Source of the DNA: Erwinia sp. S63
GTDB taxonomy: Bacteria; Pseudomonadota; Gammaproteobacteria; Enterobacterales; Enterobacteriaceae
Length of the DNA stretch: 64,000 nt
Assembly: GCF_016625195.1 (NCBI RefSeq)
Contig: NZ_JACVUP010000008.1
Coordinates: 1-64,000, forward strand
Direction: 5' to 3'
In this document: one piece after another, positions 20,085-32,301 of the stretch
Layout of the letters: the number at the start of each line of letters is the position of its first letter
Position numbering within the stretch: the stretch's first letter is position 1
Notes under the pieces: model-generated
Seen by the model: the letters and a program-made list of their open reading frames with translations, nothing else
Told to the model about the DNA's origin: nothing
Database searches by the model: none
Position numbers and translations under genes: made by a program

Positions 20085-21110
20085 TTAGTCGTCTTTGCCG
20101 ACCTTACGTTCGATGGCTTTTAAGCGTTTGCTTATTTCATCGATATTCATCACCAGCGCTGCCGTTTTACGCCAGGTTTTGTTGGGTTGCAGTGGGATAC
20201 CCGATGAGTATACCCCAGGCTCTGTGATCGGGCGCATTACCATGCCCATGCCCGTTACGGTCACTTTGTCACAGATTTCCATATGGCCGTTAATGACGCT
20301 GGCGCCGCCAATCATACAATAACGTCCAATCTTCAGACTACCCGCCATGATCACACCGCCCGCAACGGCCGTGTTATCTCCAATCACAACGTTGTGCGCA
20401 ATCTGACACTGGTTGTCTATGATAACACCATTGCCGATCAGAGTGTTATCCAGTGCACCGCGATCGATAGTGGTACAGGCACCAATTTCTACCCGATCCC
20501 CAATCACGACAGTCCCCAGCTGTGGAATTTTTATCCAATTGCCACGGTCGTTAGCATACCCGAAACCATCGGCGCCGATAACGGTGCCGGATTGAATCAG
20601 ACAATCCTGACCAATCTGGATCTCGTGGTAAATCGTGACGTTAGCCCACAAACGTGAGCCGCGACCGATACGCGTCTGCTTACCGACAAAACATCCTGCG
20701 CCAATCACGACATCGTCACCCAGCTCAACGCCAGATTCGATCACCGCATTCGCGCCCACCGAAACGTTCTTACCCAGCGTCGCTGTCGGATCGATCACCG
20801 CACTGGGCGCGATATTCTGCGCGGGCTGCGGCGTTGTGTCCAGCAGTTGTGCCATGCGAGCGTACGTTAGGTAAGGATTTTTCACCACCAGGGCAGCGGT
20901 TTTACACCACTCCAGATCCGCTTCCGTCAGCACCACGGCTGAAGCCTGGATATGAGCGAGCTGCTCGCGGTAGCGGCTGTTTGCAAGAAAAGTGATTTGA
21001 CCAGTGGTGGCGGATTGCATAGAAGCAATGCCGGAGATGGCGATATCGCCATCTCCGTGCAATTCTGCATCCAACTGCTGGGCTAAATCAGCCAGTCGAA
21101 TTGATGACAT
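20085..21110 (-). CDS. lpxD: UDP-3-O-(3-hydroxymyristoyl)glucosamine N-acyltransferase
   Basis: Third step of lipid A synthesis, adding the N-linked hydroxymyristoyl chain. The uridine-binding N-terminal domain (about residues 1-100) is followed by a left-handed beta helix of hexapeptide repeats with the catalytic histidine in [10 protein letters not shown] (about 240), and a C-terminal helix. It has 341 residues. It starts 3 bases after skp ends, linking outer-membrane protein and lipid A genes. Confidence 0.98.
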   Translation of the reverse strand: MSSIRLADLAQQLDAELHGDGDIAISGIASMQSATTGQITFLANSRYREQLAHIQASAVVLTEADLEWCKTAALVVKNPYLTYARMAQLLDTTPQPAQNIAPSAVIDPTATLGKNVSVGANAVIESGVELGDDVVIGAGCFVGKQTRIGRGSRLWANVTIYHEIQIGQDCLIQSGTVIGADGFGYANDRGNWIKIPQLGTVVIGDRVEIGACTTIDRGALDNTLIGNGVIIDNQCQIAHNVVIGDNTAVAGGVIMAGSLKIGRYCMIGGASVINGHMEICDKVTVTGMGMVMRPITEPGVYSSGIPLQPNKTWRKTAALVMNIDEISKRLKAIERKVGKDD

Positions 21111-21113
21111 CGA

Positions 21114-21614
21114 TTATTTAACCTGTTTTACAACGTCAGCAGTGATGTCTTTAGCATCAGCAGAGGAGTACAGAACGGCCTGAGAATCCAGCACCAGATC
21201 GTAACCATCACTTTTCGCTACAGACTGAACAGCGGTCTGGATTTTAGCCAGCAGCTTGTTACGCTCCTGCATCTGACGAGTCTGGTTGTCTTTGTCGAAA
21301 GCCTGCGCTTTCTGTTCAAAAGCAGCACGCTCAGAAGCAATCTGCTTCTCTTTCTTAGTGCGGTCGCTGGCCTTCATGGTTGACGCATTACGCTGCAGAT
21401 CCTGGATTTCGCCCTGGATTTTCTGCTGCTGAGCCTGGAGGTCAGAAGCACGGCTTGAGAATTCACCCTCAAGCTGTTTAGCAACAGCGGCACGCTGCGG
21501 AGATTGCTGGAAAACCTGGCTCAGGTTCACGACGGCGATTTTATCGGCCGCCTGGGCACCCGCAGAAGCAGCTAATGCAACACCCAGAGCAGCAGCACAG
21601 AACAACTTTTTCAC
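21114..21614 (-). CDS. skp: Periplasmic chaperone for outer-membrane proteins
   Basis: Skp (OmpH) holds unfolded outer-membrane proteins in the periplasm before BamA-driven insertion. A cleavable signal peptide (about 22 residues, ending AQA) is followed by the head-domain strand DKIAVVNLSQVF and a long charged coiled-coil that forms the tentacles, then KDITADVVKQVK. It has 166 residues. The start is GTG. It lies directly downstream of bamA. Confidence 0.97.
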   Translation of the reverse strand: MKKLFCAAALGVALAASAGAQAADKIAVVNLSQVFQQSPQRAAVAKQLEGEFSSRASDLQAQQQKIQGEIQDLQRNASTMKASDRTKKEKQIASERAAFEQKAQAFDKDNQTRQMQERNKLLAKIQTAVQSVAKSDGYDLVLDSQAVLYSSADAKDITADVVKQVK

Positions 21615-21709
21615 TATAAACTCCTTACCTCAACGTGTGTGTTTGCAGCGTGTCACGCTCATGCGCGACACGGATGCAAGACGGTATATTCACTTCCTTG
21701 TTCAGAGCC

Positions 21710-24121
21710 TTACCAGGTTTTACCAATGTTAAACTGGAACTGCTCTGACTTGTCTCCCTCGACTTTCTTCATCGGCTGAGCATATGAGAATACCAGCGGA
21801 CCTAATGGCGACATCCATTGCAGGGCAATACCCGCAGAGACACGAATGTTATTCGGATCGCTGTAGTCCGGAATGCCCGCCGCACGCGTTTCTGCGGTGT
21901 TCTGCCATTTGGTATCCCAGACAGTACCGGCGTCCATAAACACCGAAGTACGGACTGAGTTAGCGTATTTCTCGCTCAGGAACGGCGTTGGCGTGATCAG
22001 CTCAAGGCTGGCAATGGCCATCGCGTTACCACCTACTGCATCATCTGACTTACAGACGCCATTAGCATCGGTCAGATTACAGGTGGATGAGTGATCGTTC
22101 AGGTAAGCTGCTTTCGGACCAATGGTATTGGACTGGAAGCCACGCACCGTGCTTGAACCACCGCCGTAGAAGTTCTCATAGAACGGCATCTCTTTTCCAC
22201 CGAGCCCGTCACCATATCCGACACGGCCACGTCCCAGTACCACCCAGGTGCCATCACGATTCAGCGGCACGTACTGCTGGGTATCCAACGTCGCTTTGTA
22301 GAAGGCGTTGTCAGAACCTGGAATGGTCACTTTGCCGTTCAGGTTGGTACGGTTACCCTTGGTTGGGAAGAAACCGCGGTCAAGCGTGTTGTAAGTCCAA
22401 CCGTAGTTGAAGGTGAAGTCATCTGCAGAGAAATCACCTTTATCATTCAATTCCTGATGACGACCAACCGAGTCAAGATAACGCCACATCGCAATCTGCG
22501 GTTGCATGTTGGACAGGTCGTTATGCACGTAACCCAGGCCCACACGCAGCGTGTTGTTCTCATTCACCGGGAAGCCTAACGTGCCGTCCACACCATAACT
22601 TCTGTTGGTGTAGTCAGACAGGTCAGCATCATTCGCTTTGAAGTCGTTATAGAATAAACGACCACCGAGGCTCACGCCGTCGACCGTGAAGTACGGATCG
22701 GTGAGTGAGAATTCAGCGTAGGTCTGGTAATCGTTTTTGGTACCGCTGATACCAACGGTATTACCGGTACCGAGCCAGTTTTCCTGGGTCACACCCACCT
22801 GGAAGCTGACGCCACTTTCAGTACCGTAACCCACACCAAAGTTGAAGGTACCAGTGTTACGCTCTTTAACTTTGTAGACCACATCAACCTGGTCCGGAGA
22901 ACCTGGCACACGCTGCGTGTCCACATCGACGGTTTCAAAATAACCGGTACGGTTCAGACGCTCTTTACCCTGATCAACCAGGTCGCTGCCCAACCATGCG
23001 CCTTCCATCTGACGCATCTCACGGCGCAGCACGGCATCTTTCGACGTATCGTTACCTTCGAAGCGCACTTTACGCACGTAATAACGGTTACCGGCATCCA
23101 CATTGATATGCAGTTTGACGGTTTTGTCTGCGTCGTTAATTTCCGGCTGTGTCACCACACGCGGATAGGCATAGCCATAACGACCCAGCAGTTTTTTGAT
23201 GTCGTCTTCCATCTGCGTGACTTTGGTGCCGTTATACAGCTCACCCGATGGAATACGTGTCATTTTTTCGATTTCAGCAGAATGGCCAGCCATGCTGCCG
23301 TTCACGATCACGCCGGCAATCTTGTACTGATCGCCTTCGTTAATGTTCACGGTGATGTAGATGCCTTTTTTATCTGGCGTCAGGCTCACCTGAGTGGAAT
23401 CGATGTTGAAGCGCGCATAACCGCGATCCAGATAGAAGCTACGCAGGGTCTCAAGGTCCCCGGCCAGCTTTTGTTTCTGGTATTTACGATCGCCTACCAC
23501 GTTCCACCATGGCACTTCATCACGCAGTGAGAAGCGCGAGATCAGTTCGTCAGAGCTAAAGGCTTTGTTACCGACGATATTGATCTGCTGAATCTGAGCA
23601 GAAACGCCTTCCTGGAAGACGAACTTCAGATCCACGCGGTTACGTGGCAGCGGTGTCGCAATCGCTTTGACGCTGGCGGTGTATTTACCCACGCTGTAGT
23701 AGAAGTCTTCCAGGCCCTTCTCAATCGAAGAGAGCGTGGTGCGGTCGAGTGCTTCGCCGACGCGCACACCAGAAGCTTCAAGGTTCTGCTTCAGCTGATC
23801 CTCTTTCACCGCTTTATTACCGGAGAAAGTGATGCTGGCAATGGTCGGACGCTCTTTCACCTGAACAATCAGGGTTGTTCCGTCGCGCAGAACCTGAACA
23901 TCTTCAAAGTTGCCGGTGGCGAACAGAGAGCGAATGGTGTTTCTGACGTCGTCGTCAGAAATCGTATCACCGACACGTACGGGCATGCTGAGCAGAGCCG
24001 CGCCGACGGCGACTCGCTGGAGACCTTCGAAATGAATGTCCTTCACTACGAAATCGTCTGCACCGTAAACGGTGGCGCTGCTAAACAGCAGCGACGCTAT
24101 GAGCAACTTTTTCATCGCCAT
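21710..24121 (-). CDS. bamA: Outer-membrane protein assembly factor BamA
   Basis: Central Omp85 component of the BAM complex, which folds beta-barrel proteins into the outer membrane. A signal peptide ([18 protein letters not shown]) is followed by five POTRA domains (about residues 21-420) and a 16-strand barrel. The conserved VRGF motif of loop 6 is in [10 protein letters not shown], near a loop cysteine pair. The barrel ends in the typical QFNIGKTW. The start at MAMKKLL gives 803 residues; an upstream in-frame start would add 8 without homology. Confidence 0.98.
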   Translation of the reverse strand: MAMKKLLIASLLFSSATVYGADDFVVKDIHFEGLQRVAVGAALLSMPVRVGDTISDDDVRNTIRSLFATGNFEDVQVLRDGTTLIVQVKERPTIASITFSGNKAVKEDQLKQNLEASGVRVGEALDRTTLSSIEKGLEDFYYSVGKYTASVKAIATPLPRNRVDLKFVFQEGVSAQIQQINIVGNKAFSSDELISRFSLRDEVPWWNVVGDRKYQKQKLAGDLETLRSFYLDRGYARFNIDSTQVSLTPDKKGIYITVNINEGDQYKIAGVIVNGSMAGHSAEIEKMTRIPSGELYNGTKVTQMEDDIKKLLGRYGYAYPRVVTQPEINDADKTVKLHINVDAGNRYYVRKVRFEGNDTSKDAVLRREMRQMEGAWLGSDLVDQGKERLNRTGYFETVDVDTQRVPGSPDQVDVVYKVKERNTGTFNFGVGYGTESGVSFQVGVTQENWLGTGNTVGISGTKNDYQTYAEFSLTDPYFTVDGVSLGGRLFYNDFKANDADLSDYTNRSYGVDGTLGFPVNENNTLRVGLGYVHNDLSNMQPQIAMWRYLDSVGRHQELNDKGDFSADDFTFNYGWTYNTLDRGFFPTKGNRTNLNGKVTIPGSDNAFYKATLDTQQYVPLNRDGTWVVLGRGRVGYGDGLGGKEMPFYENFYGGGSSTVRGFQSNTIGPKAAYLNDHSSTCNLTDANGVCKSDDAVGGNAMAIASLELITPTPFLSEKYANSVRTSVFMDAGTVWDTKWQNTAETRAAGIPDYSDPNNIRVSAGIALQWMSPLGPLVFSYAQPMKKVEGDKSEQFQFNIGKTW

Positions 24122-24172
24122 CGTTGTTATGCGTTTTCCTAACACATCCCACGCCTGTCTGCGTTCCAGCTA

Positions 24173-25522
24173 TTACAGACGTGAGAAATCATTGAAAAGT
24201 GCAAGCCCCATTAATAACACCAGCAATATTGAGCCAATGCGATAACTGAAGTCCTGAACTCGCTCGGACACCGGTCCACCTTTGATCTTTTCGATCGCCA
24301 GAAAGAGCAGATGTCCACCATCTAATACCGGCAGAGGGAACAGGTTGATGATCCCTAAGTTGACGCTAATCAGCGCCAGGAACATCAGATAGTAAATCAC
24401 CCCGTACTCCGCTGATAATCCGGCACCTTGCGCAATCGAAATTGGCCCGCTCAGATTATTCAGCTTCACATCCCCGGTAATCAACTTGCCCAGCATTGAG
24501 ACCGTTAACTTCATCAGCTGCCAGGTTTTGACACTGGCTTCACCGATAGCGGCAAAGGGCCCATACTGCCTAACCGTTTTGTACTCATCCGGCAGCGGAA
24601 TCACGCGCGGAATCACTCCCGCAAAGCCTTCCGCTTCATTGCCCGGTTTCGCTTCAGGCGTTAACGTCAACGCCACGAGTTCGCCGTTACGCTCTACATC
24701 CAGCGCCATGTTTTTGCGAGGATTATCGCGTACCTGCGCCGCAAAAGCCTGCCACTGTGTTAACGGCTGACCATCGACTTTAACGATCCTGTCGCCCGCT
24801 TGCAAACCGGCAACACTTGCCGGTGAGTTTGACTGAACTTCAGCTAAGGTCGTTTCGATTTGTGGCCCACGAGGACGAATCCCTAATGCCACAACCGGAT
24901 CCTGCTTATCCGGTTCAAACTGCCATTCGCGTAAATCAACCTGCTTCTGCTGCGTGGCATCTTCACCGAATTGAGAAACGGTAAGCGTAGTGCTGCTGTC
25001 GCCGATTTTTCCGATCAGCGCCATGCGCACAGCATCCCAATCAGGCGTTTCGATACCATCTACCGCTTTAAGTTCCATGCCGGAGGTAATTTGCGCTTCC
25101 GCAGCAACAGATCCGTTCAGAATTTCACCAACCACCGGACGAACACCCGGAACTCCGTGGATGAACACCACCCAGTAAGCGAAGACGGCAAAGATGAAGT
25201 TAGCGATGGGGCCAGCCGCAATGATTGAGGCACGCTGCAGCACGGTTTTGTTGTTGAAGGCTTGATGGCGCAGTTCAGCAGGAACGCTCTCCACGCGCTC
25301 GTCGAGCATTTTGACGTAGCCGCCGAGTGGGATCAGGGCGATGACATATTCGGTGCCCTGACGATCGCTGCGACGCCATAACGCTTTGCCAAAGCCAATC
25401 GAGAAGCGTTCGACTTTGACACCGCAGCGGCGTGCAACCCAAAAGTGGCCGAATTCGTGCACGGTGATCAGTACGCCAAGCGCCACGATAAAGGCGACAA
25501 AACTCCAGAGTATGCTCAACAT
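24173..25522 (-). CDS. rseP: Site-2 intramembrane zinc protease RseP
   Basis: Cuts anti-sigma factor RseA inside the membrane after DegS has trimmed it, releasing sigma-E, and also clears leftover signal peptides. The zinc motif HEFGH is in the first membrane segment (about residues 22-26), two periplasmic PDZ domains follow (about 115-310), and the third zinc ligand region LPVLDGGH is near residue 400. It has 449 residues. A candidate sigma-E promoter occurs upstream of degP in this window. Confidence 0.98.
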   Translation of the reverse strand: MLSILWSFVAFIVALGVLITVHEFGHFWVARRCGVKVERFSIGFGKALWRRSDRQGTEYVIALIPLGGYVKMLDERVESVPAELRHQAFNNKTVLQRASIIAAGPIANFIFAVFAYWVVFIHGVPGVRPVVGEILNGSVAAEAQITSGMELKAVDGIETPDWDAVRMALIGKIGDSSTTLTVSQFGEDATQQKQVDLREWQFEPDKQDPVVALGIRPRGPQIETTLAEVQSNSPASVAGLQAGDRIVKVDGQPLTQWQAFAAQVRDNPRKNMALDVERNGELVALTLTPEAKPGNEAEGFAGVIPRVIPLPDEYKTVRQYGPFAAIGEASVKTWQLMKLTVSMLGKLITGDVKLNNLSGPISIAQGAGLSAEYGVIYYLMFLALISVNLGIINLFPLPVLDGGHLLFLAIEKIKGGPVSERVQDFSYRIGSILLVLLMGLALFNDFSRL

Positions 25523-25534
25523 TGTCGCTAATCC

Positions 25535-26392
25535 TCAGAGGGTGCGGAACACCAGCAGCAGCAGGCAGGCAAAAACCGGCACCGCAGCGGTCAGGCTATC
25601 GATACGATCGAGGATACCACCGTGCCCCGGAATCAAGTTACCGCTGTCTTTGATGCCCGCTTCACGCTTGAACATGCTTTCGGTCAAATCCCCCAGCACC
25701 GAAGCCAGCGTAGCAATAACGGCACAGATGATCAGCGTACCCGGAGCCACAGAAAGCGGCGCCAGCAGCGCAAACAGCCAGGCGATAATCGCCGATGACA
25801 GCAGGCCACCAAAGAAGCCTTCCCAGGTTTTACCCGGTGACACTTTTGGCGCCAGCTTATGTTTGCCAAACAAACGACCAAACATGTAAGCGCCAGAATC
25901 TGCGCCCCAAACCAGCAGCATCACAAACAGCAGCCACCATGCTCCTGCAAAGTGGTCGGTGTCGTAGTGATACTGACGCAGCGCCATCATGCCCCAGAAG
26001 AAGGGAATCACGGTCAGGATGCCGAATAGCACGCGCAGCGGGCGCGAGGTGCGCCACAATGCCGCAGAGGCAGGATAAAACAGCACGAGAAACAGTGCGA
26101 CAATCCACCATCCCAGCGCAGCCCAAAGCGAGCCTTCCATCTGGAACTGGTGCAAATTGCGTTGATAGGGTTGCAGGGTGAATAGCATCGCCGACAGCAA
26201 TAAGCCGCATAGCACGGCAAGCCAGATACGCTGCTGACGTGTCTTCATACCCGCCAGCTGCCCCCATTCCCAGGCGGCAAGCATACAGATGATGATGGTG
26301 GTAATCGCAAATCCGGACAGCGGTAACCAAAACAGAGCAGCGATCACCAGCGGAATCAAAATAAGCGCGGTGATCAGACGAGACTTCAGCAA
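25535..26392 (-). CDS. cdsA: CDP-diglyceride synthase
   Basis: Phosphatidate cytidylyltransferase; makes CDP-diacylglycerol, precursor of all phospholipids. The polytopic membrane protein of 285 residues has the family signature near the C-terminus (SVLGDLTESMFKREAGIKDS and PGHGGILDRIDS). The start is TTG, giving MLKSRLI, as in the E. coli gene. It lies 12 bases upstream of rseP. Confidence 0.97.
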   Translation of the reverse strand: MLKSRLITALILIPLVIAALFWLPLSGFAITTIIICMLAAWEWGQLAGMKTRQQRIWLAVLCGLLLSAMLFTLQPYQRNLHQFQMEGSLWAALGWWIVALFLVLFYPASAALWRTSRPLRVLFGILTVIPFFWGMMALRQYHYDTDHFAGAWWLLFVMLLVWGADSGAYMFGRLFGKHKLAPKVSPGKTWEGFFGGLLSSAIIAWLFALLAPLSVAPGTLIICAVIATLASVLGDLTESMFKREAGIKDSGNLIPGHGGILDRIDSLTAAVPVFACLLLLVFRTL

Positions 26393-26410
26393 AGGTTACC
26401 CCCAGATTGC

Positions 26411-27163
26411 TCAGGCGCCGCCTGGTGCTGCGCCGCCAAAGCGTCGCTCCCGCGAAGAGAATGCATTCAGTGCACCTTCAAAAACGTGTTCATCAAAATC
26501 AGGCCAAAGAACATCGGTAAACCAAAACTCAGCATAGGCGATCTGCCACAGCAGGAAGTTGCTAATCCGATGCTCTCCCCCGGTCCTTATCACTAAATCC
26601 ACCGGCGCCAGCTCCTGCATACACAGATACGGAGCCAGACTTTCTTCGGTTATCTGGTCAGGACGTAATAAACCTTCCTGAACCTGTTCAGCCAGTTTTC
26701 TGGCACCCTGGATAATATCCCAACGGCCGCCATAGTTGGCAGCAATGTTGAGGGTGAGTCCATTATTTTGCTGAGTCAGTTCCTCGGCGCGACGAATGCG
26801 TTCCTGAATACGATTATTGAAACGACTGATATCGCCAATCACGCGCAGACGCACGTTGTGTTTGTGCAGGCTTTTGACTTCGCTGTCGAGCGCCCAGACA
26901 AACAATTCCATTAAGGCCGTCACTTCCTGTACCGGTCGGCTCCAGTTTTCACTGCTGAACGCATAGAGCGTGAGCGCTTCCAGTTTATGGCTGACCGCAA
27001 AGCTGACGGCCCGGCGTACTGATTTTACCCCGGCTTTGTGGCCTGAAATACGCAGTTTGCCCTGATTTTTTGCCCAGCGACCATTACCATCCATAATGAT
27101 GGCCACGTGACGTGGCGTGCAGTACGACTCGTCATCGATTGTGTTGTGATTGTTGGACGACAT
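26411..27163 (-). CDS. uppS: Undecaprenyl diphosphate synthase (cis-prenyltransferase)
   Basis: Condenses isopentenyl diphosphate with farnesyl diphosphate to make the C55 carrier for peptidoglycan and O-antigen. The catalytic region HVAIIMDGNGRWAK (about residues 18-31), the NIAANYGGRWDI stretch, and the DLVIRTGGEHRISNFLLWQ motif are all present. It has 250 residues. It is the first gene of the block with cdsA and rseP, 18 bases before cdsA. Confidence 0.98.
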   Translation of the reverse strand: MSSNNHNTIDDESYCTPRHVAIIMDGNGRWAKNQGKLRISGHKAGVKSVRRAVSFAVSHKLEALTLYAFSSENWSRPVQEVTALMELFVWALDSEVKSLHKHNVRLRVIGDISRFNNRIQERIRRAEELTQQNNGLTLNIAANYGGRWDIIQGARKLAEQVQEGLLRPDQITEESLAPYLCMQELAPVDLVIRTGGEHRISNFLLWQIAYAEFWFTDVLWPDFDEHVFEGALNAFSSRERRFGGAAPGGA

Positions 27164-27329
27164 AACGCGTAATAATTCCTTTCATCAGAAATGCTGTAGT
27201 TTCTGAATACATTGCGCCTGCGGCAAACCCCGGTATCGCTACCAGATGACATCGAAACAATGTCGGGCCGAAAAACGCGAGCGAGCGACTATACCATTTT
27301 CACCCTGAGCGAACAAATAGCGGGAAGTA

Positions 27330-28535
27330 TCAACCTGCTAAACGAAAGCGTGGTAGCAATTCTGTGGCACAGATACGCGCTAACCGATCGATCTCCATCA
27401 CATCCTCAATGCTGCCAGGTTCCTGGCACACCAGGGACGCCAGCACTTCGCTATTGATGGCGGCGATGTCGGTAAAGCGAATCTGATGCTGCAGAAATGC
27501 CGCGACGGCCACTTCGTTTGCCGCATTCAGCGTGGTGGTGGCGGCCTGCCCCGTGGAGCAAGCATCAATTGCCAGCTTCAGGCAGGGATAACGCTCATAG
27601 TCCGGCTCAGCAAACGTCAGCGACTTCATTCGCGTGAAGTCGAGTGGCGTTACACCGGCCGAAATACGTGCTGGCCATGCCATGCTGTGGGCGATAGGGG
27701 TTCGCATATCAGGCGACCCTAGCTGCGCCAGCACACTGCCATCGCAGTAACGCACCATGGAGTGAATCACCGACTGCGGATGCAGGATGACTTCCATCTG
27801 TGCGTCAGTGGCATTAAAAAGCCAGCGGGCTTCAATGTATTCAAGACCTTTATTCATCATGGTGGCCGAATCAACGGAGATTTTACGCCCCATTGACCAG
27901 TTCGGATGTGCACACGCTTGATCTGGCGACATGGCGGCCAGATCCGCTAATGGCGTGTCACGAAAAGGACCACCCGATCCCGTAAGGAGAATAGAATCAA
28001 TGCCATTCTCACGCAGATCAGCGTACCCCAACTGATGCTGTATGGAAGCGGGTAAACTCTGAAAAATGGCGTTATGCTCGCTGTCGACCGGCAACAGTTG
28101 GGCATTGTGATGACGTACCGCCTCCATAAACAGGCGGCCGCACGTGACAAGTGACTCTTTATTCGCGAGTAAAACGGTTTTGCCGGCACGAATCGCGGCA
28201 AGTGTGGGTTGCAGGCCAGAAGCACCAACGATGGCCGCCATCACCTGATCGACTTCATCTAATGCAGCCAGCTCGCAAGCCGCCTGAACGCCGGAGAGCA
28301 CTTCGGTATGAAGATTCAATGCTCTCAGTCGCTCACGCAGCGCCTGCGCGGAGGCTTCATCAGACATCGCCGCATAACGTGGGGTAAACTGCTGACACTG
28401 TTCTGCCATCAGCGCTACGTTTTGGCCTGCCACCAGCGCGGTGACCTGATACAGGTCTGGATTGGCCGCGATGACTGCCAGCGTGCTGGTACCAATCGAG
28501 CCGGTGGAACCCAGCAGAGTTAATCGCTTCATCAT
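27330..28535 (-). CDS. dxr: 1-deoxy-D-xylulose-5-phosphate reductoisomerase
   Basis: Second enzyme of the methylerythritol phosphate route to isoprenoids; converts DXP to MEP with NADPH and a divalent metal, and is the target of fosmidomycin. The NADPH motif LLGSTGSIG is at the N-terminus, metal ligands lie in [12 protein letters not shown], and the flexible-loop region is [13 protein letters not shown]. Two adjacent ATG codons (28535, 28532) can start it, giving 401 or 400 residues. An upstream start at 28610 would add 25 residues with no family support. Its product feeds UppS nearby. Confidence 0.97.
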   Translation of the reverse strand: MMKRLTLLGSTGSIGTSTLAVIAANPDLYQVTALVAGQNVALMAEQCQQFTPRYAAMSDEASAQALRERLRALNLHTEVLSGVQAACELAALDEVDQVMAAIVGASGLQPTLAAIRAGKTVLLANKESLVTCGRLFMEAVRHHNAQLLPVDSEHNAIFQSLPASIQHQLGYADLRENGIDSILLTGSGGPFRDTPLADLAAMSPDQACAHPNWSMGRKISVDSATMMNKGLEYIEARWLFNATDAQMEVILHPQSVIHSMVRYCDGSVLAQLGSPDMRTPIAHSMAWPARISAGVTPLDFTRMKSLTFAEPDYERYPCLKLAIDACSTGQAATTTLNAANEVAVAAFLQHQIRFTDIAAINSEVLASLVCQEPGSIEDVMEIDRLARICATELLPRFRLAG

Positions 28536-28587
28536 GCTATCCCTGTGACGTCGTGGATCGTGCCTGCAACAGCGCCAGGCACAATGT

Positions 28588-28630
28588 AAAACGCCGCCAG
28601 AGTCGCACAACGTCTCTGAACGGCGTTTTT
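28588..28630. terminator. Terminator downstream of frr
   Basis: AAAACGCCG (28588-28596) pairs with CGGCGTTTT (28621-28629), and CAGAG/CTCTG extends the stem inside. Both outer flanks give T-runs on the relevant strand, so it may work both ways. It separates frr from dxr. Confidence 0.75.
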
Positions 28631-28647
28631 AAAGGCAGTAGATGGAA

Positions 28648-29205
28648 TTAGAAATCCATCAGTTCCTTTTCTTTTTCGGCCAATGCAGCATCAAGGTTTT
28701 TGATGTAGCCATCGGTCATTTTCTGGATCTCGTCCTGCGAGCGACGTTCGTCGTCTTCGCTGATCTCTTTGTCTTTCAGCAGCGCTTTGACTTTATCGTT
28801 AGCATCGCGGCGTACGTTACGAACAGAAACACGACCCTGCTCCGCTTCGCCACGCACGACCTTGATCAGATCTTTACGACGCTCTTCCGTCAACGCTGGC
28901 AGTGGCACACGAATATCGGTACCTGCTGAGCTTGGGTTCAGACCCAGGTCAGACGCCATAATGGCTTTTTCAACGGCCGGGCTCAGTGAGCGGTCAAACA
29001 CGTTGATTTTCAGCGTACGAGAATCTTCTACCGTGACGCTAGCCAGCTGACGCAATGGCGTAGGTGTACCGTAGTAAGGAACCATAATGCCGTCGAGCAG
29101 TGAAGGCGAAGCACGACCGGTGCGCACTTTGCTGATTTGGTTTTTGAATGCATCCACGCATTTTTCCATGCGCGTGTCGGCATCTTTTTTAATATCGTTA
29201 ATCAC
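28648..29205 (-). CDS. frr: Ribosome recycling factor
   Basis: RRF splits post-termination ribosomes together with EF-G; essential. The helical-bundle and beta domains are intact, with conserved [21 protein letters not shown] and [13 protein letters not shown]. The GTG at 29205, preceded by AAGGG, gives 185 residues, exactly the E. coli length. The longer open frame to 29307 adds 34 residues with no homology. Confidence 0.98.
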   Translation of the reverse strand: MINDIKKDADTRMEKCVDAFKNQISKVRTGRASPSLLDGIMVPYYGTPTPLRQLASVTVEDSRTLKINVFDRSLSPAVEKAIMASDLGLNPSSAGTDIRVPLPALTEERRKDLIKVVRGEAEQGRVSVRNVRRDANDKVKALLKDKEISEDDERRSQDEIQKMTDGYIKNLDAALAEKEKELMDF

Positions 29206-29348
29206 GTTAAAACCCTTGGATTCGGTTTGACCTGGCCATTTCCGGGCGACCCGGAAACGGTATCGATAAACATCGATCATCCTGAAAGCTGCGCGATGCC
29301 ATTGCATCGCGCCAACAGAATATACCTTATTTTATCTTGCGTCGGGTA

Positions 29349-30074
29349 TTAATGCGTAATCAGGGTGCCTTCTTTTTCACCCATCACTACGCGACGCAGT
29401 GCGCCAGGCTTGTTCATGTTGAAGACGCGGATCGGCAGTTGATGATCGCGAGCCAGTGTAAAGGCCGCCAGATCCATCACTTTCAGCTCTTTATCCAGTA
29501 CTTCGCCATAGGTCAGCTGTTCATACAGTGTTGCATCCGGGTTTTTCACCGGATCATCTGAATAAACGCCGTCAACTTTGGTGGCTTTCAGTACCACATC
29601 GGCTTCGATTTCGATGCCACGCAGGCAAGCGGCTGAGTCAGTGGTAAAGAACGGGTTGCCAGTACCGGCGGCGAAAATCACCACGCGGTTATTGCGCAGC
29701 AGGCTGATCGCTTCTGCCCAGCTGTAGTTATCACACACGCCATTCAGCGGAATCGCGGACATCAGACGCGCGTTAACATATGCACGGTGCAATGCGTCAC
29801 GCATTGCCAGACCGTTCATCACGGTTGCCAGCATACCCATATGATCGCCGACCACACGGTTCATGCCTGCTTGTGCCAGGCCAGCGCCACGGAACAGGTT
29901 ACCGCCACCAATAACCACACCCACCTGGATGCCCAGCTCAACCAGCTCTTTCACCTCTTGCGCCATACGGTCAAGCACGCTCGCGTCAATACCAAAACCT
30001 TCGGCACCTTGCAGTGCTTCGCCACTCAGTTTTAGCAGGATACGTTGATATACAGGTTTTGCGTTGGTCGCCAT
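29349..30074 (-). CDS. pyrH: UMP kinase
   Basis: Phosphorylates UMP to UDP in pyrimidine nucleotide synthesis; a hexamer activated by GTP and inhibited by UTP. The amino-acid-kinase fold is seen in [23 protein letters not shown] and TDSAACLRG. The start at [10 protein letters not shown] gives 241 residues as in E. coli. Between tsf and frr, in the standard rpsB-tsf-pyrH-frr order. Confidence 0.98.
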   Translation of the reverse strand: MATNAKPVYQRILLKLSGEALQGAEGFGIDASVLDRMAQEVKELVELGIQVGVVIGGGNLFRGAGLAQAGMNRVVGDHMGMLATVMNGLAMRDALHRAYVNARLMSAIPLNGVCDNYSWAEAISLLRNNRVVIFAAGTGNPFFTTDSAACLRGIEIEADVVLKATKVDGVYSDDPVKNPDATLYEQLTYGEVLDKELKVMDLAAFTLARDHQLPIRVFNMNKPGALRRVVMGEKEGTLITH

Positions 30075-30192
30075 GGTCAATTCTTCCTGGAGGATATGAT
30101 GAATGAGAAGTTAAATCTGATCGATCATCCGCTTAGCGAACGAAAAAAGCTATTGGGATGAGACTGAAAAGTGGTCCACGCAAAACGCAGAC

Positions 30193-30220
30193 AAAAAAGA
30201 ACCGCCTTCCGGCGGTTCTT
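30193..30220 (-). terminator. Rho-independent terminator after tsf
   Basis: On the minus strand AAGAACCGCC pairs with GGCGGTTCTT around a four-base loop, and a run of T follows. It lies 8 bases past the tsf stop codon. Confidence 0.93.
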
Positions 30221-30228
30221 TCGGAGCA

Positions 30229-31080
30229 TTAAGACTGTTTGGACATTGCAGCAACTTCTGCTGCGAAGTCAGCTTCAACTTTCTCGATGCCTTCGCCCAC
30301 TTCGAAGCGGATGAAGTTAATCACGTCTGCGCCTTTCTCTTTCAGAGCCTGGCCAACAGTTTTGCTTGGATCGATAACGAAAGCCTGACCGGTCAGAGAA
30401 ACTTCGCCGGTGAATTTCTTCATGCGGCCTTCAACCATTTTCTCTGCGATTTCTTTTGGCTTGCCAGACTGCATGGCGATGTCCAGCTGAACCTGGTACT
30501 CTTTCTCAACCACATCAGCAGACACGTCTTCTGGCTTAACGAATTCTGGCTTGCTTGCAGCAACATGCATAGCAACTTGCTTGCTCAGCTCTTCATCAGC
30601 ACCGGTGGTAGAAACCACTACGCCGATACGTGCGCCGTGCTGGTAGCTGTTCAGCTGAGCACCTTCCAGGATAGCAACACGACGGATGTTGATGTTCTCA
30701 CCGATTTTAGCAACCAGCGCTACGCGTTCTTCTTCGAACTGCGCTTTCAGAGCTTCAACATCAGTCACTTTACCAGCAACAGCTGCATCCAGCACTTTGT
30801 CAGCGAAAGCCTGGAAACCAGCATCTTTAGCAACGAAGTCAGTCTGGCAGTTAACTTCCAGAATCAGTGCGAAACCATCAGCGATTTTGGTTTTGATCAC
30901 GCCGTCAGCAGCAACGTTGCCTGCTTTCTTAGCCGCTTTGATCGCGCCAGATTTACGCATGTTCTCAATCGCCAGCTCGATGTCGCCGTTCGCTTCAGTC
31001 AGCGCTTTTTTGCAATCCATCATGCCTGCGCCAGTACGCTCACGCAGTTCTTTTACCAATGCAGCGGTAATTTCAGCCAT
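30229..31080 (-). CDS. tsf: Elongation factor Ts
   Basis: Guanine-nucleotide exchange factor that regenerates EF-Tu-GTP. The N-terminal UBA-like domain [20 protein letters not shown] and the core motif CQTDFVAK (about residues 79-86, with the TDF contact to EF-Tu) are present. It has 283 residues. It is co-transcribed with rpsB, with a partial terminator between them. Confidence 0.99.
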   Translation of the reverse strand: MAEITAALVKELRERTGAGMMDCKKALTEANGDIELAIENMRKSGAIKAAKKAGNVAADGVIKTKIADGFALILEVNCQTDFVAKDAGFQAFADKVLDAAVAGKVTDVEALKAQFEEERVALVAKIGENINIRRVAILEGAQLNSYQHGARIGVVVSTTGADEELSKQVAMHVAASKPEFVKPEDVSADVVEKEYQVQLDIAMQSGKPKEIAEKMVEGRMKKFTGEVSLTGQAFVIDPSKTVGQALKEKGADVINFIRFEVGEGIEKVEADFAAEVAAMSKQS

Positions 31081-31190
31081 TCCAGAATCCTCGATTCGTC
31101 TCTGTGTGCATTCACACTGTCAGAAACTTGTTGCGGAAAATTTACTCTGCCCCGCTCACCCGAAGGAAGCGTGACAAACTTAGATAAATA

Positions 31191-31213
31191 AAAGGGGCCT
31201 GTGCGGCCCCCTT
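31191..31213 (-). terminator. Hairpin between rpsB and tsf (partial terminator)
   Basis: A GC-rich stem of about eight pairs (AAGGGG-GCC with GGCCCCTT on the minus strand) is followed by TTTTATTTA. In E. coli a partial terminator in the same place lowers tsf relative to rpsB; this hairpin is likely its counterpart. Confidence 0.75.
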
Positions 31214-31261
31214 AACAGATAACATCTGATGTCTAAGGGCTCTCAGAAAGAGCGAACCTTA

Positions 31262-32147
<886 letters not shown>

Positions 32148-32153
32148 GCGCGC

Positions 32154-32183
32154 TTTATACCATAATGCGCAGCAATACGCCAA
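32154..32183 (-). promoter_or_regulatory. rpsB promoter with GC-rich discriminator
   Basis: On the minus strand TTGGCG (32178-32183), an 18-base spacer and TATAAA (32154-32159) are followed by GCGCGCC. A GC-rich discriminator of this type is typical of stringently controlled ribosomal promoters. Confidence 0.7.
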
Positions 32184-32301
32184 CAGTTGTTAGCAGCTTG
32201 ACCGTAGCGTCATCCCGATTTGGCAGCCTTATGGCTGGCTGCTAACATGACTGCCACAGAACTCATTATTGTCGAAAATGTCGGCGATTGCGGATTATTT
32301 A

